The notes under the pieces: generated by a model | What the model was told of the DNA's origin: nothing | Databases searched by the model: none | The model's input: the letters and a program-made list of their open reading frames with translations, nothing else | Source of the DNA: Cladosporium sp. IMV 00045 | Lineage: Eukaryota; Ascomycota; Dothideomycetes; Cladosporiales; Cladosporiaceae | Reading direction: 5' to 3' | Assembly: GCA_001931905.2 (NCBI GenBank) | Contig: MSJI02000836.1 | Coordinates: 1 to 64,000, forward strand | DNA: 64,000 nucleotides | In this document: piece after piece, positions 22,629 to 33,837 of the stretch | Layout of the letters: every line of letters begins with the position of its first letter | How positions within the stretch are numbered: position 1 is the first letter of the stretch | Made by a program: the position numbers and the translations under genes

Positions 22629-24220
22629 ATGACATCTACGAACTCGGGAGGTAGCTATGTGAGGCGAAAAGGTTCGACGCACGATCGGACCGGCTGCCTC
22701 ACATGTCGCTCAAGGTATGAATTTGCGGCGCCGGCGGGCCTGTGTAGCTTAGCTATACGTGAAATACCCATCATACGTGCTCACATTATCCAGGCGCAAA
22801 CGATGTATAGACAAGACACGGCCTACTTGCGGTGCATGCACGAGGTTGGGACTGCCGTGTTTCTGGGATACAGCTCCACGAATTTCAGCAGGTGCCCAAT
22901 CACGCTTACAAGGGTCGCTAGAAGTGTCTCGCATGCGACAACAACCATCTTCAATTGAGCGACCGATTCCCACAGGATTTCCTCAGGAGCCAGCCAGACA
23001 GCCTTATGGGGCTCCGTCGAATCGCTTGTTCATGCAATATTATATCGACTTTCTGGCTCACAAGCTGTCCGCAGATGTCCGGTATAACTCTTTCCTCTCT
23101 GGTATGCAGCGCCTCAACGCAACAACGCAATGCCATATGACTGATGCGACTATATGTAGCTTTTGTACCTATGGCTATGGAATCTCAGGCCCTTCAAACG
23201 GCCCTCATAGCTTTTTCATCAGCGAATTGGTCATATTTGAACCAAGGAAGCGAAGTAATTGTTCTCGAAAACAACTCTCGTGCTCTTACGACTTTGGGTC
23301 GATCAATCCGTGATGCTGACATTGCACAACAAGAGACAAACCTTGCCGCTTGCCTGGTACTCTCTACCTCGGAGATCTCCCAGGGCCATCGGCACTCATG
23401 GTTCCCGCATCTTCAAGGAGCTCGACAAATTCTGCTCACAGCACACAGGAAAGGATATGGCGGGCAAACTCTCTACGGAGCAGATGCTTTGAAAGGTACT
23501 CCCGAAGGAAGGTGGCTCCTCCGCAATTTCGCATATCACGATATCATGGGGTCGATCGTATCCGGATACCCCTTACTTCTCAAGATCGAGTATGCGTACG
23601 ACATTCTTGACGAAGTGGACTCGTACTTCGGCGTCGCATCGACCATCTTGATTTCTATTGCTCGAATCAACTCTTTAGGCCTACATGGAGTGAACGGGCA
23701 GCCAACGGATGATGGCAATGATGCAGATCTCGAAGGCGAGAATTTGCAGACCGAAATTGGCGACATCGAGCGAAATTTGCTCGATTGGCAATGTATCCTG
23801 CAAGATTCGAATCCTGAGCTCCATGATATGGCGCATTGTTATCGCAATGCAGCCCTTCTTTTGCTTTATGGCCGTTTCTACGAACGTGATCCGAAATCGT
23901 ATGGAGAAAAGATTATACCAGCAACAACTGAGCTCTTCTCCTGCATCTCGAGGCTACCCACTGGCTCATACACTGAGGGGTCCATGCTCTTTCCACACTT
24001 CATGGCTGGGGTTTTTGCGAGTTGCGCGGAACAAGTGGCCATGTTGCGGTCGAGAATGCACATCATCCTATCCACCAGAGGGTTCCGCAATATTGAGGTT
24101 GCGCGCACAGCCCTGGATCTGATTTGGAGCCGCACAGGAGCGGAGTCAGAAAGCTCGACGAAAATGTTATCGTGGCCTGACATACGCCACCTTGTAGGTG
24201 ACGGCCTTAGTCTGAGCTGA
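22629..24220 (+). CDS. Zn2Cys6 binuclear-cluster transcription factor
   Basis: Exons 22629-22714, 22794-23101 and 23160-24220 (introns 79 and 58 nt) give 484 residues. Removing the first intron assembles the DNA-binding motif GCLTCRSRRKRCIDKTRP followed by TCGACTRLGLPC, with all six zinc cysteines at about residues 24-50. The intron falls inside the cluster, as is common in this family. The second junction gives FLSAFVPMAMES, the start of the C-terminal regulatory domain often annotated as fungal_trans_2. No basic leucine zipper or separate dimerisation coiled coil is obvious. Its place between the amadoriase and class III aminotransferase genes makes it a candidate local regulator; this is inference. 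Confidence 0.88.
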
Positions 24221-24794
24221 GTTTCGCAGCGTCAAGACGGCTGTCAGTGTTGCATGCATTGATTGGCGATAATCTGATCGCATCACATGGGTCGTAGCCA
24301 TTTGGTGGCGACGCGCATGGCATTGACATCTCACATACATGCTCAAGGCCTTCGTATACGATTGGGCATGATCACAGCATGATTAGAGACTATCTGGTTG
24401 CAAGAAATTGGCCATCCCGGGCACTCGCATTATCTTGTACTGTTGTACAGGCCCTTCGCTCCGAGAACGGTGCCCCAGAGCCGAGAAAGCCAATCGCGTT
24501 CGGCTCCGAGGGGATCGCCAAACACGCCCGACCCGCCAAAGACGCCAAAACCGCCGCTGATACGCTGGATACGACAAACAATTATCAACACTTCTCTTTT
24601 GCCTTCCAAACACGGAGAATAGCTTTAATCTAGCAAGACATGCGACATCTGGTCAACATGCCCGGCACTGTTGAGCTTCTCTCGGCGAAAAGGCCAGCAT
24701 GCCCTATCGATGCACTTACCTTCCGCCACTTATAATCTTATAATAGCTTGCCAGCTGCTGCTTGAAAATTGAGCAGACACAAGCCACCTTCAAC
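24221..24794. other. Promoter region of the class III aminotransferase
   Basis: No gene. Contains GATA-type motifs CGATAA (24267-24272), TTATCT (24430-24435) and TTATCA (24582-24587), roughly what chance allows in this length. Confidence 0.4.
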
Positions 24795-26386
24795 ATGAAG
24801 TTACAAGACGAGAAAATGGGCGAATGCGAGACAATCAGCAACGTGCAGTCCACGTTCAGCGCCAAAGTGGACGCGACGCCAGAAAGTGGTATACTGTATG
24901 CAAAACTCGCCACGCAGCCTCCAAGAGCCATTGGTGGAAAAGGCATCTACATTCATACCGATGATGGTCGAGAGATCTTGGATGCCAGCTGTGGTGCTGC
25001 CGTCGCTTGTCTAGGACATAACAACCCGCGCGTCAAAGAAGCTATCATGCGCCAGCTTGATAATGTGGCCTACTGCTACGCGCCTTTCTTCACAACATCA
25101 CCTGCTGAAGAGCTTGCAAAGCGACTTTGCGAATCGACGGGATGGCAAATGTCGCGAGTCTTCATCGTCAGCTCTGGTATGTCGATTTTGCTGTGGATTA
25201 ATTTGTATCACACTAACTCGCAAACAAGGCACGGAAGCAGTCGAGGCAGCACTGAAGATGGCCAGACAGTATTTTCTGGAACGCCCAGAGCCTGAGCCGC
25301 AAAGGACCAAATTTATTGCGCGGCACCAATCTTACCATGGAAACACACTCGGCGCCTTGTCAGTTGGATATCACAACGCACGGAAGGCTCCCTATCATCC
25401 CATCCTGTCTACAAACACCTCTCACGTTTCTCCGTGTTACTCATACCGGGATCAGCGCCTAGACGAGAGCGAGGAAGGTTACGTTGCTCGACTAGCCCAG
25501 GAACTGGAAGAAGAGTTTCAGAGCCTGGGACCCGACCAAGTCTGTGCCTTCGTCGCGGAGACTGTCGCAGGAACGGTAAGTACATCTATCTGCTCGAATC
25601 ATATGGTAAGACTATATAAACTGATTGCTATCGATAGACCCTAGGCACAGTACCACCTGTGAAGGGCTATTTCGCCGCAATGAAGGCAGTGTGCGAACGT
25701 CATGGAGCACTATTCATTCTTGACGAAGTCATGTCTGGCATGGGCAGAACCGGAACCTTGCATGCATGGGAGCAAGAGGACGTGGTGCCAGATCTTCAGA
25801 CTGTGGCCAAAGGTCTCGGCGCTGGGTACGCGCCAATCGGCGCACTTCTTGTCAACAAAAGAGTCATCGAAGCTCTAGAGAAGGGCACTGGTGGCTTTGT
25901 TCACAGCCAAACATATCAAGGCCATCCGATCGCTTGCGCGGCAGCGCTTGAGGTCCAGAACATCGTTCGCGAGGAGAACTTACTTGCCAATGTCAAGGAG
26001 ATGGGTGCCTATCTCCACAGCGCGTTGAAGCAAAGGATGAGCGATCACAAGCACGTTGGAGACATTCGTGGGCGTGGGCTATTCTGGGGTGTAAGTCCAA
26101 CATTCCAATTCATCATCGGCGATACATTACTGATACATCACAGATCGAGTTTGTCAAGGACAAGGAAACCAAAGCGCCATTTCCAGCCGAACAGAAAGTT
26201 GCACCGAACGTGCATGCGGTGGCACTCAAAGACCATGCTGTATCATTGATCCCCAGCACTGGCATGGTCAATGGGAAAGATGGTGATATCGTCCAGCTTG
26301 CACCTCCTTACAATGTCACACGTGAGGAAGTGGATTTGATCGTTGAGAGGACTGCTGCGGCAATTGAGCAAGTCCTCGGTGTTTAG
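24795..26386 (+). CDS. Class III PLP aminotransferase
   Basis: Four exons (24795-25176, 25229-25575, 25638-26090, 26144-26386; introns 52, 62 and 53 nt) give 474 residues. Marks in order: DASCGAAVACLGHNNPRV, the PLP-phosphate site VSSGTEAVEAALKMAR made by exon joining, HQSYHGNTLGALS, FILDEVMSGMGRTG with the conserved Asp, and TVAKGLGAGYAPIGA with the Schiff-base lysine at about 301. The C-terminal domain carries DIRGRGLFWGIEF. The family transfers amino groups from omega-amino acids, ornithine, GABA or amines to an oxoacid. The sequence is not specific enough to choose a substrate. The start chosen is the first ATG. It could process amines or amino acids released by neighbouring enzymes. Confidence 0.9.
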
Positions 26387-26961
26387 TCAAATGTATTGCA
26401 TTTCGATTAATCGAATGGCAATCTAATGAGAACATTCATATTTCAGACCTGTGTATTCTAAGGGCTTTCTGTAGTTTCAACCACTTCGGCTCATGACACT
26501 CCATATATCAGCACCATTCGGCTTGACAACGTCAAAATATCTTTTCACTGCGTGTTTTGAGCTAGTGTGGTTAATGATTACGGACTCATGGATCATAATC
26601 TTACCATCTCCTTTTGTTACTCATCGTGCACCTTGCCGTTAGTGATGCGATAGTGTCGAACGGACAAACGCGGCATTAGTGGGCCTTTCGTGTTGGATTT
26701 GACTCTACGCCCTATGGACACGATCAGATTCAAGATACGCCGAAGTCGCCGGATACGCTCTTTACGTTCCAAGACCACGTTACAATATTCTGAACGCTGA
26801 GTCAAAAGGGCTGCCTAAACTTTCCTAAATGGGTAATATCAAGACGAGCATCGTGGACGAGATCCGCAGCACGATGATCGATCAGTATATAAATTGCCAA
26901 AATCCCGAGCTGCTCGCTTGCGATCAGATTCGTTGATCATTCTTATATCTTCACCAAAATA
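26387..26961. other. Intergenic region before the tautomerase
   Basis: No gene apart from promoter elements. The small antisense frame at 26617-26805 has no known content. Confidence 0.4.
26886..26893 (+). promoter_or_regulatory. TATA box of the tautomerase-like gene
   Basis: TATATAAA lies 76 bp before the ATG at 26962, followed by a leader ending in a CACCAAAATA A-rich start context. Identified by match and spacing. Confidence 0.5.
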
Positions 26962-27418
26962 ATGCCTTTCTTCCACATCCACGTCGTCCGAGGCCAACGC
27001 AGCAAAGAAGAGCTAAGGAAGCTCGCCGATGTGATCCAGCAATGCTCTCGTGAACATTTCAACGCACCTTACAGAGACAGATTTCAAGTATGACACACCT
27101 ACATTATTCAGACCTGGCATTCACAAGAAAAATGAAACTAACATCAACTAGATCATCTCTCAACACGACCCCGAGGAGATGATTTTCGAAGACTTCAATC
27201 TCGGATACACGAGAACGGACAAGCTGGTTTTCATTCAGATCTTCCAACAAGGCAGAGACGCCGCCATGAAGCAGAAGCTTTACGGAGCGATCGCAGACAA
27301 GCTAAAGGAGGAGTGCGGTCTTGAGGGTGATGATTTGTTCATCTCTGTCAATAGGAATGAGAAGGAGGATTGGAGTGTTGGCAGAGGCCGTGCGACGTTC
27401 CTTGTGGGCGATGTATAG
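26962..27418 (+). CDS. MIF-like tautomerase-superfamily protein
   Basis: Exons 26962-27087 and 27152-27418 around a 64-nt intron give 130 residues. The protein starts MPFFHIHVVRG, so cleavage of Met exposes the N-terminal proline that is the catalytic base of this superfamily. A helix with RSKEELRKLADVIQQC, the second strand segment DKLVFIQIFQ and a C-terminal DWSVGRGRATFLVGD follow. The length is about twice a 4-oxalocrotonate tautomerase monomer, as in the Tautomerase_2/cis-CaaD-like groups. The substrate is unknown. A decayed copy of its last 17 codons and 3' flank lies at 30233-30321, beyond the HET-like gene. Confidence 0.8.
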
Positions 27419-27447
27419 AGACAAGCACCATTCCGACTTCTGAGATA
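27364..27447 (+). repeat. Direct repeat, copy A (tautomerase 3' end)
   Basis: The end of the tautomerase coding region and its first 3' UTR bases are repeated, with roughly 80-85 % identity by eye, at 30233-30321. The two copies flank the HET-like gene. Confidence 0.7.
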
Positions 27448-28062
27448 GTTACAGTATACTTGTTCGACATGAAGCTCTCTTGAGATTGTGTTGCATACAC
27501 ATCTATGGCTTAATTCAATGAGATCACTGCATGTTTCAACTGAGGGAGCGGTGATAATGTAATCCGATGCTTTTGTCGAACGCACTCATCTGGCTTAGAA
27601 TAAAGCAACGAATTCAGATTGCCCAGCGGATCGTATGAAACATTTTCCCCTGTCTGACAGAGCTAGAGTGAAGCTTTGCAGTAATCTCAAGAGAAACTCG
27701 AGGTTGATGTTTGGCTTCAACAATACTTCTTTCATGGCAGGATGATCCTGCATACCAGAATAAGGCATCAGCCGTGCATTGCAGTCACAAAGGTGTGCTG
27801 ATGCGCTGATTTGGATGCTCCACGCTGTAAATACATGTACATACGCATGCACATGACACATCCGTCGACTCTGCTTTTTCAGCCTTCAGCCTCGTCTCGT
27901 GCAGCTTTGTTCAGCTCAACCTTCTTAGTCCGGCCCGCGAGTATATCTGCCTTCTTGATATCCACCAAACCGCCTGCTTCAAAACCACGCAGTTTGCCAA
28001 CCGTCGTCAATTCGTCGATCGTTTGGCGAGAGCCAAATCAGCCGAGCTACTCTGTGCAGAAG
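27419..28062. other. Region between tautomerase and HET-like gene
   Basis: 3' flank of the tautomerase and leader of the HET-like gene. The HET frame stays open back to 27835 (first upstream ATG), but the Ser/Ala-rich 76 residues this would add look like translated leader. Confidence 0.4.
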
Positions 28063-30144
28063 ATGGAGGATGCCGCCAGTCCGCACGAAATGCAAATTTT
28101 TCAAGTACCAGTCCACTATTTCTCATGGTGCACTTGCCGTAACGAAATCTATCTGGAAGATCATGTCAAGATTAAGAGTTTCCAGCGGCCTTTGAAGTTC
28201 GGACAAGCAACAGCTGTCTCATACGGTATCGGTGACTTCGATCGACAGAAGCATTTGTTCGGGCATTTTGATGAAGCAACGCGCGAGCAGGTCAGGTTAG
28301 AATTCGGAGGCGAATGGGACATCGAAGGCGTCATGAAGAGTTTGGTGGCACTCAGTAAAGAGCATGGGGCAATCTGGCTCGACCAACTATCCATGCCACA
28401 AGACCCAGTCTCCATATCGATTCACCTACAGAAGATGCCACAGGTCTACCGTGAATTTGAGGTTATGATCCTTCTGCCAGACGCTCCTTGTCCTTGTCTG
28501 AAGGATGCGTTCGAATCTTGGACCATTGGAGGCACAAACGGGGATTTCAATCTCCAAGACGTGGAAGCTAAGTGTCTGAACGCCTTTCCAGTCTCATCAT
28601 ACCATTTTCGTCTGTGGACGAGACAAGAATTCACATACGCGAGACGAATCTCAATTCACTACTGCCGAGCACCTGATGGGCACTGCTCACGTGGGACCAT
28701 CGATCATGACTGGCTGTATGGCGCTACACGGATTCCCACAAGCTCTTCGAGCTATCTGAGTCGATGGGCTTCGTGGATGCATGCTTCGTGCGCCGAGCAA
28801 ACAATTAATGAGAATGAATACGCCGAAGAAATGGTGTGGTCAATCTTCAGAGACGCGCACATTGTAGGACGACGCCATCTTTGGGAAGCGGTGATACGCT
28901 TTCTGGCGAAGATAGACATCGAACGGATCTTCAAGCTCCATCTAAGCGCGGAAATGGCAAAATTCCTTCTCGGTGCGAGGCTGGACAGAACTTATGACAA
29001 GTACGAAGAACCGTTCGGACTTGGTGAACTGACGAGTGAGCATGTTGCAAGTGTGCAGAAAGACTTTGCTCTCGCGCTCCTACCATCATTTAAAGGTTAC
29101 CGACTTCCTCGTGAGTCCGCAAGCATGACGCTGCCTGAACTCATGGATGACGGCATTGATCAATTGGAGTATCATAACCAGGCTCGTGGGAAAACTAGAC
29201 TCCCAAAGGGCTTGTTTGAATTTGGGAACGAACTCGGCTCAATGCGGTGTAAACCATCCATTTTTCTTCGCACGGAGAGCATACAAAACCTGGGAGACGT
29301 GTATGGCTCGATGTGGGGAGGTGAGTTTCAACGCCTTGATTCGCTCGACGTTACCGGACTGCGTTTACGAGATAAGAGTTCTCCTGCGTCCCGAATGGCC
29401 GAGTCGAAGACATACGAGGAAGCCCTCGGTGGCGCTACCACTGGGCAAGTCCGTGATTTTATGCGCAAGGCTGGAGAGAGCAACCATGGAAATTTCGAAA
29501 GAAGCCGCGTTAGAGAGCTGAAGGCATGGGCTACCGCAATGTATTCCAACAAATCTGCGATTCCAATGAACGAATGGCCGAGTCGTGCACACGAGCAAGC
29601 CATCTTTGAGGAGTCGTTGCGTGTCGCCCAGCCTTGGGGCTCCCTGCCAGAGATTGATCATGCAAGAGTATGCTACGAGCTCATGTGCAATTATGTTTGC
29701 ATACACCCGGACGTTGCACGCGAGAAGCATTTAGGACTGGTGGTGAAAACCTCAGATCCACCATGCATGGGCTTCGTTAATGGCATGTTCTACGATAGGA
29801 TGAGGGACAATGAGCGGTGCCAGCGCCATCTTAGGGTGCCAATACCTCCCGGAGCTCCCCAGGCAATCGGCAATGCGATCCCACCAGAGGAGTGGCTGAC
29901 CATCATGGTGACCAGCCTAGAGTTTGACGATCCTGGGCGCAGATATTGGACGTTGGAAGCTGTGAAGATTGCCCGCCCAGCCAACCTTGCGGAGCATGTA
30001 AAGATTGGAGAGCCTGGATTGAATGAATCTGTGCCAGTGTATATGGTCATGGGGGTGTGGTTTTGGTGCCCGAGGGACGACCCTTGTATTGGTGCTGAGC
30101 TGTTCAAAGGCTCGGACGAGACTTACAATGCGGTTCTGTGCTGA
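28063..30144 (+). CDS. HET-domain-like (heterokaryon incompatibility type) protein
   Basis: A single exon of 693 residues. The HET hallmarks appear in order: AVSYGIGDFDR (about 51-61), AIWLDQLSMPQD (103-114), the LQKMPQVYREFEVMILL helix-strand, and FRLWTRQEF, the Arg-x-Trp-Thr-x-Gln-Glu motif near residue 190. The match is loose, so it is a divergent member. The C-terminal 450 residues show no repeats or transmembrane segments I can name, and end in an MGVWFWCPRDDPC segment. HET proteins trigger cell death after fusion of unlike hyphae, via a TIR-like fold. It has no intron, unlike many of its neighbours, and is flanked by direct repeats. The start could be 27835. Confidence 0.72.
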   Translation: MEDAASPHEMQIFQVPVHYFSWCTCRNEIYLEDHVKIKSFQRPLKFGQATAVSYGIGDFDRQKHLFGHFDEATREQVRLEFGGEWDIEGVMKSLVALSKEHGAIWLDQLSMPQDPVSISIHLQKMPQVYREFEVMILLPDAPCPCLKDAFESWTIGGTNGDFNLQDVEAKCLNAFPVSSYHFRLWTRQEFTYARRISIHYCRAPDGHCSRGTIDHDWLYGATRIPTSSSSYLSRWASWMHASCAEQTINENEYAEEMVWSIFRDAHIVGRRHLWEAVIRFLAKIDIERIFKLHLSAEMAKFLLGARLDRTYDKYEEPFGLGELTSEHVASVQKDFALALLPSFKGYRLPRESASMTLPELMDDGIDQLEYHNQARGKTRLPKGLFEFGNELGSMRCKPSIFLRTESIQNLGDVYGSMWGGEFQRLDSLDVTGLRLRDKSSPASRMAESKTYEEALGGATTGQVRDFMRKAGESNHGNFERSRVRELKAWATAMYSNKSAIPMNEWPSRAHEQAIFEESLRVAQPWGSLPEIDHARVCYELMCNYVCIHPDVAREKHLGLVVKTSDPPCMGFVNGMFYDRMRDNERCQRHLRVPIPPGAPQAIGNAIPPEEWLTIMVTSLEFDDPGRRYWTLEAVKIARPANLAEHVKIGEPGLNESVPVYMVMGVWFWCPRDDPCIGAELFKGSDETYNAVLC

Positions 30145-30792
30145 CCAAGTCTGTTGATCACGCAGTAGCATATGTTTCATTCGTGTCCTTGAATATCACT
30201 TGTTACTTTGATATTCGCATTGTCCTGCGGCAGAAGGATTGGAGTGATGGAAGGGGCCGTGTGACGTTCCATGTGGGCGATGCATAAAGATAACAAGGCA
30301 CCATTCCGATTCCTGAAACAGCTCATCTTGATTTCCGCGATGATATCTGCGTGTCATGATACACCAAAAAGACTCACCTACGCATGCGTGAGAACCGTGC
30401 GTCATGACGTTATTATCGTCGGGTTGTTGGCAAAAGGTGCTTCTGGGGGTGAGATCGTACTAGTACATTATGCCTCTTGAGAGGATTCTGTCTGAGTGTT
30501 GACAATTGATGAAGCAGTTGCTGCCTTGGGATCATGAGTCAACGTTCAAGTCGGAGACTCATGGTCTCTCCAAGATCGATGAAAGCGGACTGGGTGCTGC
30601 AGTCGAGTCCTCGCTTCAAGGCTGGCTTTCGTTCACATGTATATATAATTCTGGGGCATCTCAGCCCTTTGGCGAAGGACGCCCAGAACATAGATGTTGA
30701 GAAACGTTCGCAAATCAGGCCGAGTCAATGTCTGAGATGATGATATTTGGCCGACTCTGCGATACTTCGAACTATCAGATTGAACTCTGCCT
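30145..30792. other. Region holding the tautomerase relic
   Basis: No intact gene. Apart from the relic at 30233-30321 nothing was recognised. Confidence 0.45.
30233..30321 (+). pseudogene. Relic of a second tautomerase gene (3' end only; repeat copy B)
   Basis: Reads KDWSDGRGRVTFHVGDA then a stop, against the tautomerase ending KEDWSVGRGRATFLVGDV then a stop, with one codon lost. The similarity runs about 30 bp past the stop into the 3' flank (GCACCATTCCGA shared). No start or upstream part of the gene is recognisable here. Confidence 0.75.
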
Positions 30793-31692
30793 TTAAGTCG
30801 ACCACTGTAGTGACTCTCGGAGAAGTGCTTCTGAAAGTGGCGTAAACTCGATGCCTAGCGATTTGGCCTCGTCGAGGTTGACAGCATACCCGGTGTCTCT
30901 CTGGAATTCCAAGGCCAGCATGACCATGTCGCCCTGCTTGATCCGTTCTGCAGATTCTTTCTTGCTAATGAGCTTGAGTTTGATTTCCTCCCCACTGACT
31001 TTGCTCAAAGACCTTGCAATCTCATCGGCAGTCAATTTCTCCGATGCGAGTTCAATTTCTTTCCCTGCATACTGCTGAGGATTTTCCGCCGCCGCCGCCG
31101 CCACTTTAGCAATGTCCAACACATCGATCAGATCGAATGTTGTGTCAGGGTCGAATGGAAGAGTCAAGGCTTTAGTATCCGCAAGGCCAGGGAACATGTG
31201 TTTGACCTCTGGCCCGCAGAAGTTCTGCATGAAGAACGCAGGCCGCAGGATTGTCAGAAATTCGAAGTTCGCCTTGCGCAACAGCGTTTCGACCTCGTGC
31301 TTGGTCTTCCAGTACCCAGCCATGGGATAGTCCTCGCTCCAGAAGGGGAAGCTTTCATGCTGTCCGGTGCGTGCGACGCTGGTATAGATGACATGGCGGA
31401 TGTTTTTCTTCTTCGCTGCGTTGATCACATTGCTCGCGAAGTCAAACTCTTTGGGATGAGCTGGCAGTGATAGGAAGATCGTGTCAACATCTTCCAGGGC
31501 GTTTTCGATGGATTGCTGGTTCCCGAGATCTCCTGGGTGCAGAGTTGCCCCTTCTTCGACTAGCGCTCGAGCTACAGTGGATGAAGGGTCTCTGATTAGG
31601 TCGTGAACTTTGAAGCCGTGCTTGAGGAATTCTGTAGTCGCAAGTCGTCCCTGTTTGCCAGTACCTGGAATGACGAGGATTGATTGCGCCAT
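30793..31692 (-). CDS. NmrA-like NAD(P)-binding protein
   Basis: A single exon of 299 residues. It opens with SILVIPGTGKQGRLATTEFL, a Rossmann GXXGXXG turn, then DLIRDPSS, where the cofactor phosphate or hydroxyl would lie, and HVIYTSVARTGQHES. The TILRPAFFMQNF motif and the LTLPFDPDTTFDLIDVLDIA segment are typical of the NmrA/HSCARG family. There is no SDR-type YXXXK. Members act either as redox sensors controlling nitrogen regulators (NmrA with AreA) or as reductases of phenylcoumaran or quinone type. The true NmrA repressor is longer, so this is a relative rather than NmrA itself. Confidence 0.85.
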   Translation of the reverse strand: MAQSILVIPGTGKQGRLATTEFLKHGFKVHDLIRDPSSTVARALVEEGATLHPGDLGNQQSIENALEDVDTIFLSLPAHPKEFDFASNVINAAKKKNIRHVIYTSVARTGQHESFPFWSEDYPMAGYWKTKHEVETLLRKANFEFLTILRPAFFMQNFCGPEVKHMFPGLADTKALTLPFDPDTTFDLIDVLDIAKVAAAAAENPQQYAGKEIELASEKLTADEIARSLSKVSGEEIKLKLISKKESAERIKQGDMVMLALEFQRDTGYAVNLDEAKSLGIEFTPLSEALLRESLQWST

Positions 31693-32946
31693 TGTAATAG
31701 ATGAAAAAAGCTTGGTAAAGAGGTTAATTTGATGTTATAGCAGTGGGGAGTTTCAACCATAAATAATGAGGATGCTGTGGTAAGATTTTGGCTGGGACCA
31801 TAAGTCATGTGAATCCAATACACTTGATAAGCATGCTTATAAATTGTGAGCGGCTTCTGGATGTTCCGAGCGCGTTATGTTCAACATTGATCTCGAGTTC
31901 AAATGTCGAGGCTTATGCATGTCACATCTTGTTGTAAGGTCTGAACGAACTTTGGAATCTTGTTTCTCGGAACGGCAGCTTTATGAACCACAGATTAGAA
32001 ATCAAGCTTTATGTAAAGTCTGAGAATCAGGAGTGGAGAACCACCACCGCAGGAGCCAGGACCGAGAAGATGGAATGTAGTCGACAATAACTGAAGAACC
32101 AGTAAATACATAGTGGAAGTGATGATTTTGTCGTCTGCCCCAATCACATGTGTCACTGGTTAAATATCTCATCTCCTACAATATTGGCACCCAGCTGTTT
32201 CTGGCTTCCTGGATCCTGGGGCCTACGACTAATAACTTGAAGGCTGAAATGCTTGGGAGCGGACTACATACCAAAATCACAAAACACTAGGACCATGGAC
32301 TCGTTAATGACGGTATCAATGGGGGATTTGGCGGACGGGATGCCCAGTTTTTACTGACCCATGAGCCATGATCGCCTGTGTTGTTCATCGCATCTTCGAG
32401 TCCCATAGGAGGTAACAAACAACCCGGTGATCCACCCAATGCCAAGTCGGAAGTCGGGCCGACATCGACCGGCGTCTTGGGGTTACTTCTCTTACTTGTT
32501 GTCACAAGCACGACAGATCCGTCTTGACTATCTATGTGTTGATCGATCTTCGCCGAATGATAACGCCTGAGCCGTGAAGAATAGATGTTCTGACCCTCGC
32601 AATGAAAATGCATGATAAGAGATCCTTTCGGGCATCTTCTGTCACGGCTTCATCCGTGAGCTGTTATTTGCATTGACCGAAGGATTCAGCCAGCTGCTAG
32701 TCGACCGTATTCTTACACTAGCTATCATTATAAAATTAGAACGAACAAATTCGTTCTCCGACAGGACGAAAAGATCAGGAGATGTTATAAAGCTAATGCA
32801 CACTGCTGATGCTTCGAACAAGCCTTTCTTCTATAGCAGAATCACAAACTCAAACACGACGGTCGTTACCTCGGATTTAGCATCGCGAGAACCACAAATT
32901 GCATTCGCCTAACAATCTTCCAACCGCGACATCGGATATAAAAAAG
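31693..32946. other. Intergenic region, nothing recognised
   Basis: 1.25 kb shared by the divergent NmrA-like and GPI-type genes. It seems richer in A/T than flanking genes. The antisense frame at 32287-32613 has no known content. Confidence 0.4.
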
Positions 32947-33837
32947 ATGCACAGCCTCTCAGCTTTAGCTCTCAGCATCGCGAGCGCCCACGCTCTCTCT
33001 CCAGACATCCTCAAACGCCAATCCCTCGCCGACGACCTCAGCGACAACGCAGACGAACTCTGCCAACCCAAGAACTCCACCGGATCGCCCGACTTCTCAG
33101 CTCCCTGCAACGTGATCATCGCACTGCAAACCCAATGTATCTACGGCCCCCAGACAGCCGACTACGTCGCCTTACCGGAAGACGACGACCGTTGGAACGA
33201 CGCCGTTGACTGGAATGTGCAACCTCCCGAAACGCAGCGCGACTGCCTCTGCCAGTCGCAATTCTTCGACCAACTCTCCGGATGCCAGAAATGCTACGAA
33301 GCGAACGACTCGAATTTCTTCGAATACGCTGCCGCGTTTGTTGGCCGGGAGAAGGACTTCGCGTCATACGTTGAAGAGGACTACTGCGCCGTCAGTGCTA
33401 CGCCAAGCATTGGTTGGGCGGAGTTTGTCTTCTCGGCCGCTGATGCAGCTAGCCGTACGGGCTCTGCTTCGAGTCCTGCTACTACCGTTACGGAAGTCAC
33501 TGCTACCGAGACGAATGTTTCGGGTTATTTCACTGGAAGTGTTCCGGGAAGTTCGGCGTGGTTGATCTCGCAGCCTACACCAGTGTCTGGCAACGTCACT
33601 TACACCAGCTTGAACACCGAAAGTGGAATGATCAAGCCTACGGCGGTGACCAGCGCAGGCGATGACGAGAGTGAGGAGAATGGCAATGGCGACAGCAATG
33701 AGAGCGCTACTTCCGGCGCTGATGGTGCTGAGGAGACGAGTGCACCTTCGGACGACAGTGCTGGTGCGCGCGTGTCCGTGGCCAACGCCGTTGCGGCTGG
33801 CGTTCTGAGTTTCGCGGCTATGATTTTTGCACTGTAG
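32947..33837 (+). CDS. Secreted, GPI-anchor-type cysteine-rich protein
   Basis: A single exon of 296 residues, with a signal peptide MHSLSALALSIASAHAL and probable cleavage near residue 17. A cysteine-bearing ectodomain (about 40-155) has the spacing C, C, C, CXC, CXXC, C, including RDCLCQSQFFDQLSGCQKC. A Ser/Thr/Asp/Glu-rich stalk with several N-glycosylation sequons follows. A C-terminal hydrophobic stretch AVAAGVLSFAAMIFAL preceded by small residues fits a GPI signal. The QRxCxCxSxFFxxxxxCxxC pattern recurs in fungal wall proteins of unknown role. It probably sits at the plasma membrane or wall. Adhesion or effector functions are possible but not shown. Codon third positions shift from C to G/T along the gene. 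Confidence 0.78.
   Translation: MHSLSALALSIASAHALSPDILKRQSLADDLSDNADELCQPKNSTGSPDFSAPCNVIIALQTQCIYGPQTADYVALPEDDDRWNDAVDWNVQPPETQRDCLCQSQFFDQLSGCQKCYEANDSNFFEYAAAFVGREKDFASYVEEDYCAVSATPSIGWAEFVFSAADAASRTGSASSPATTVTEVTATETNVSGYFTGSVPGSSAWLISQPTPVSGNVTYTSLNTESGMIKPTAVTSAGDDESEENGNGDSNESATSGADGAEETSAPSDDSAGARVSVANAVAAGVLSFAAMIFAL

Noticed and set aside
27835..28062. Longer N-terminus for the HET-like protein
   Set aside because: The added 76 residues are Ser/Ala-rich without any family feature. HET similarity starts shortly after the ATG at 28063. Kept only as an alternative start.
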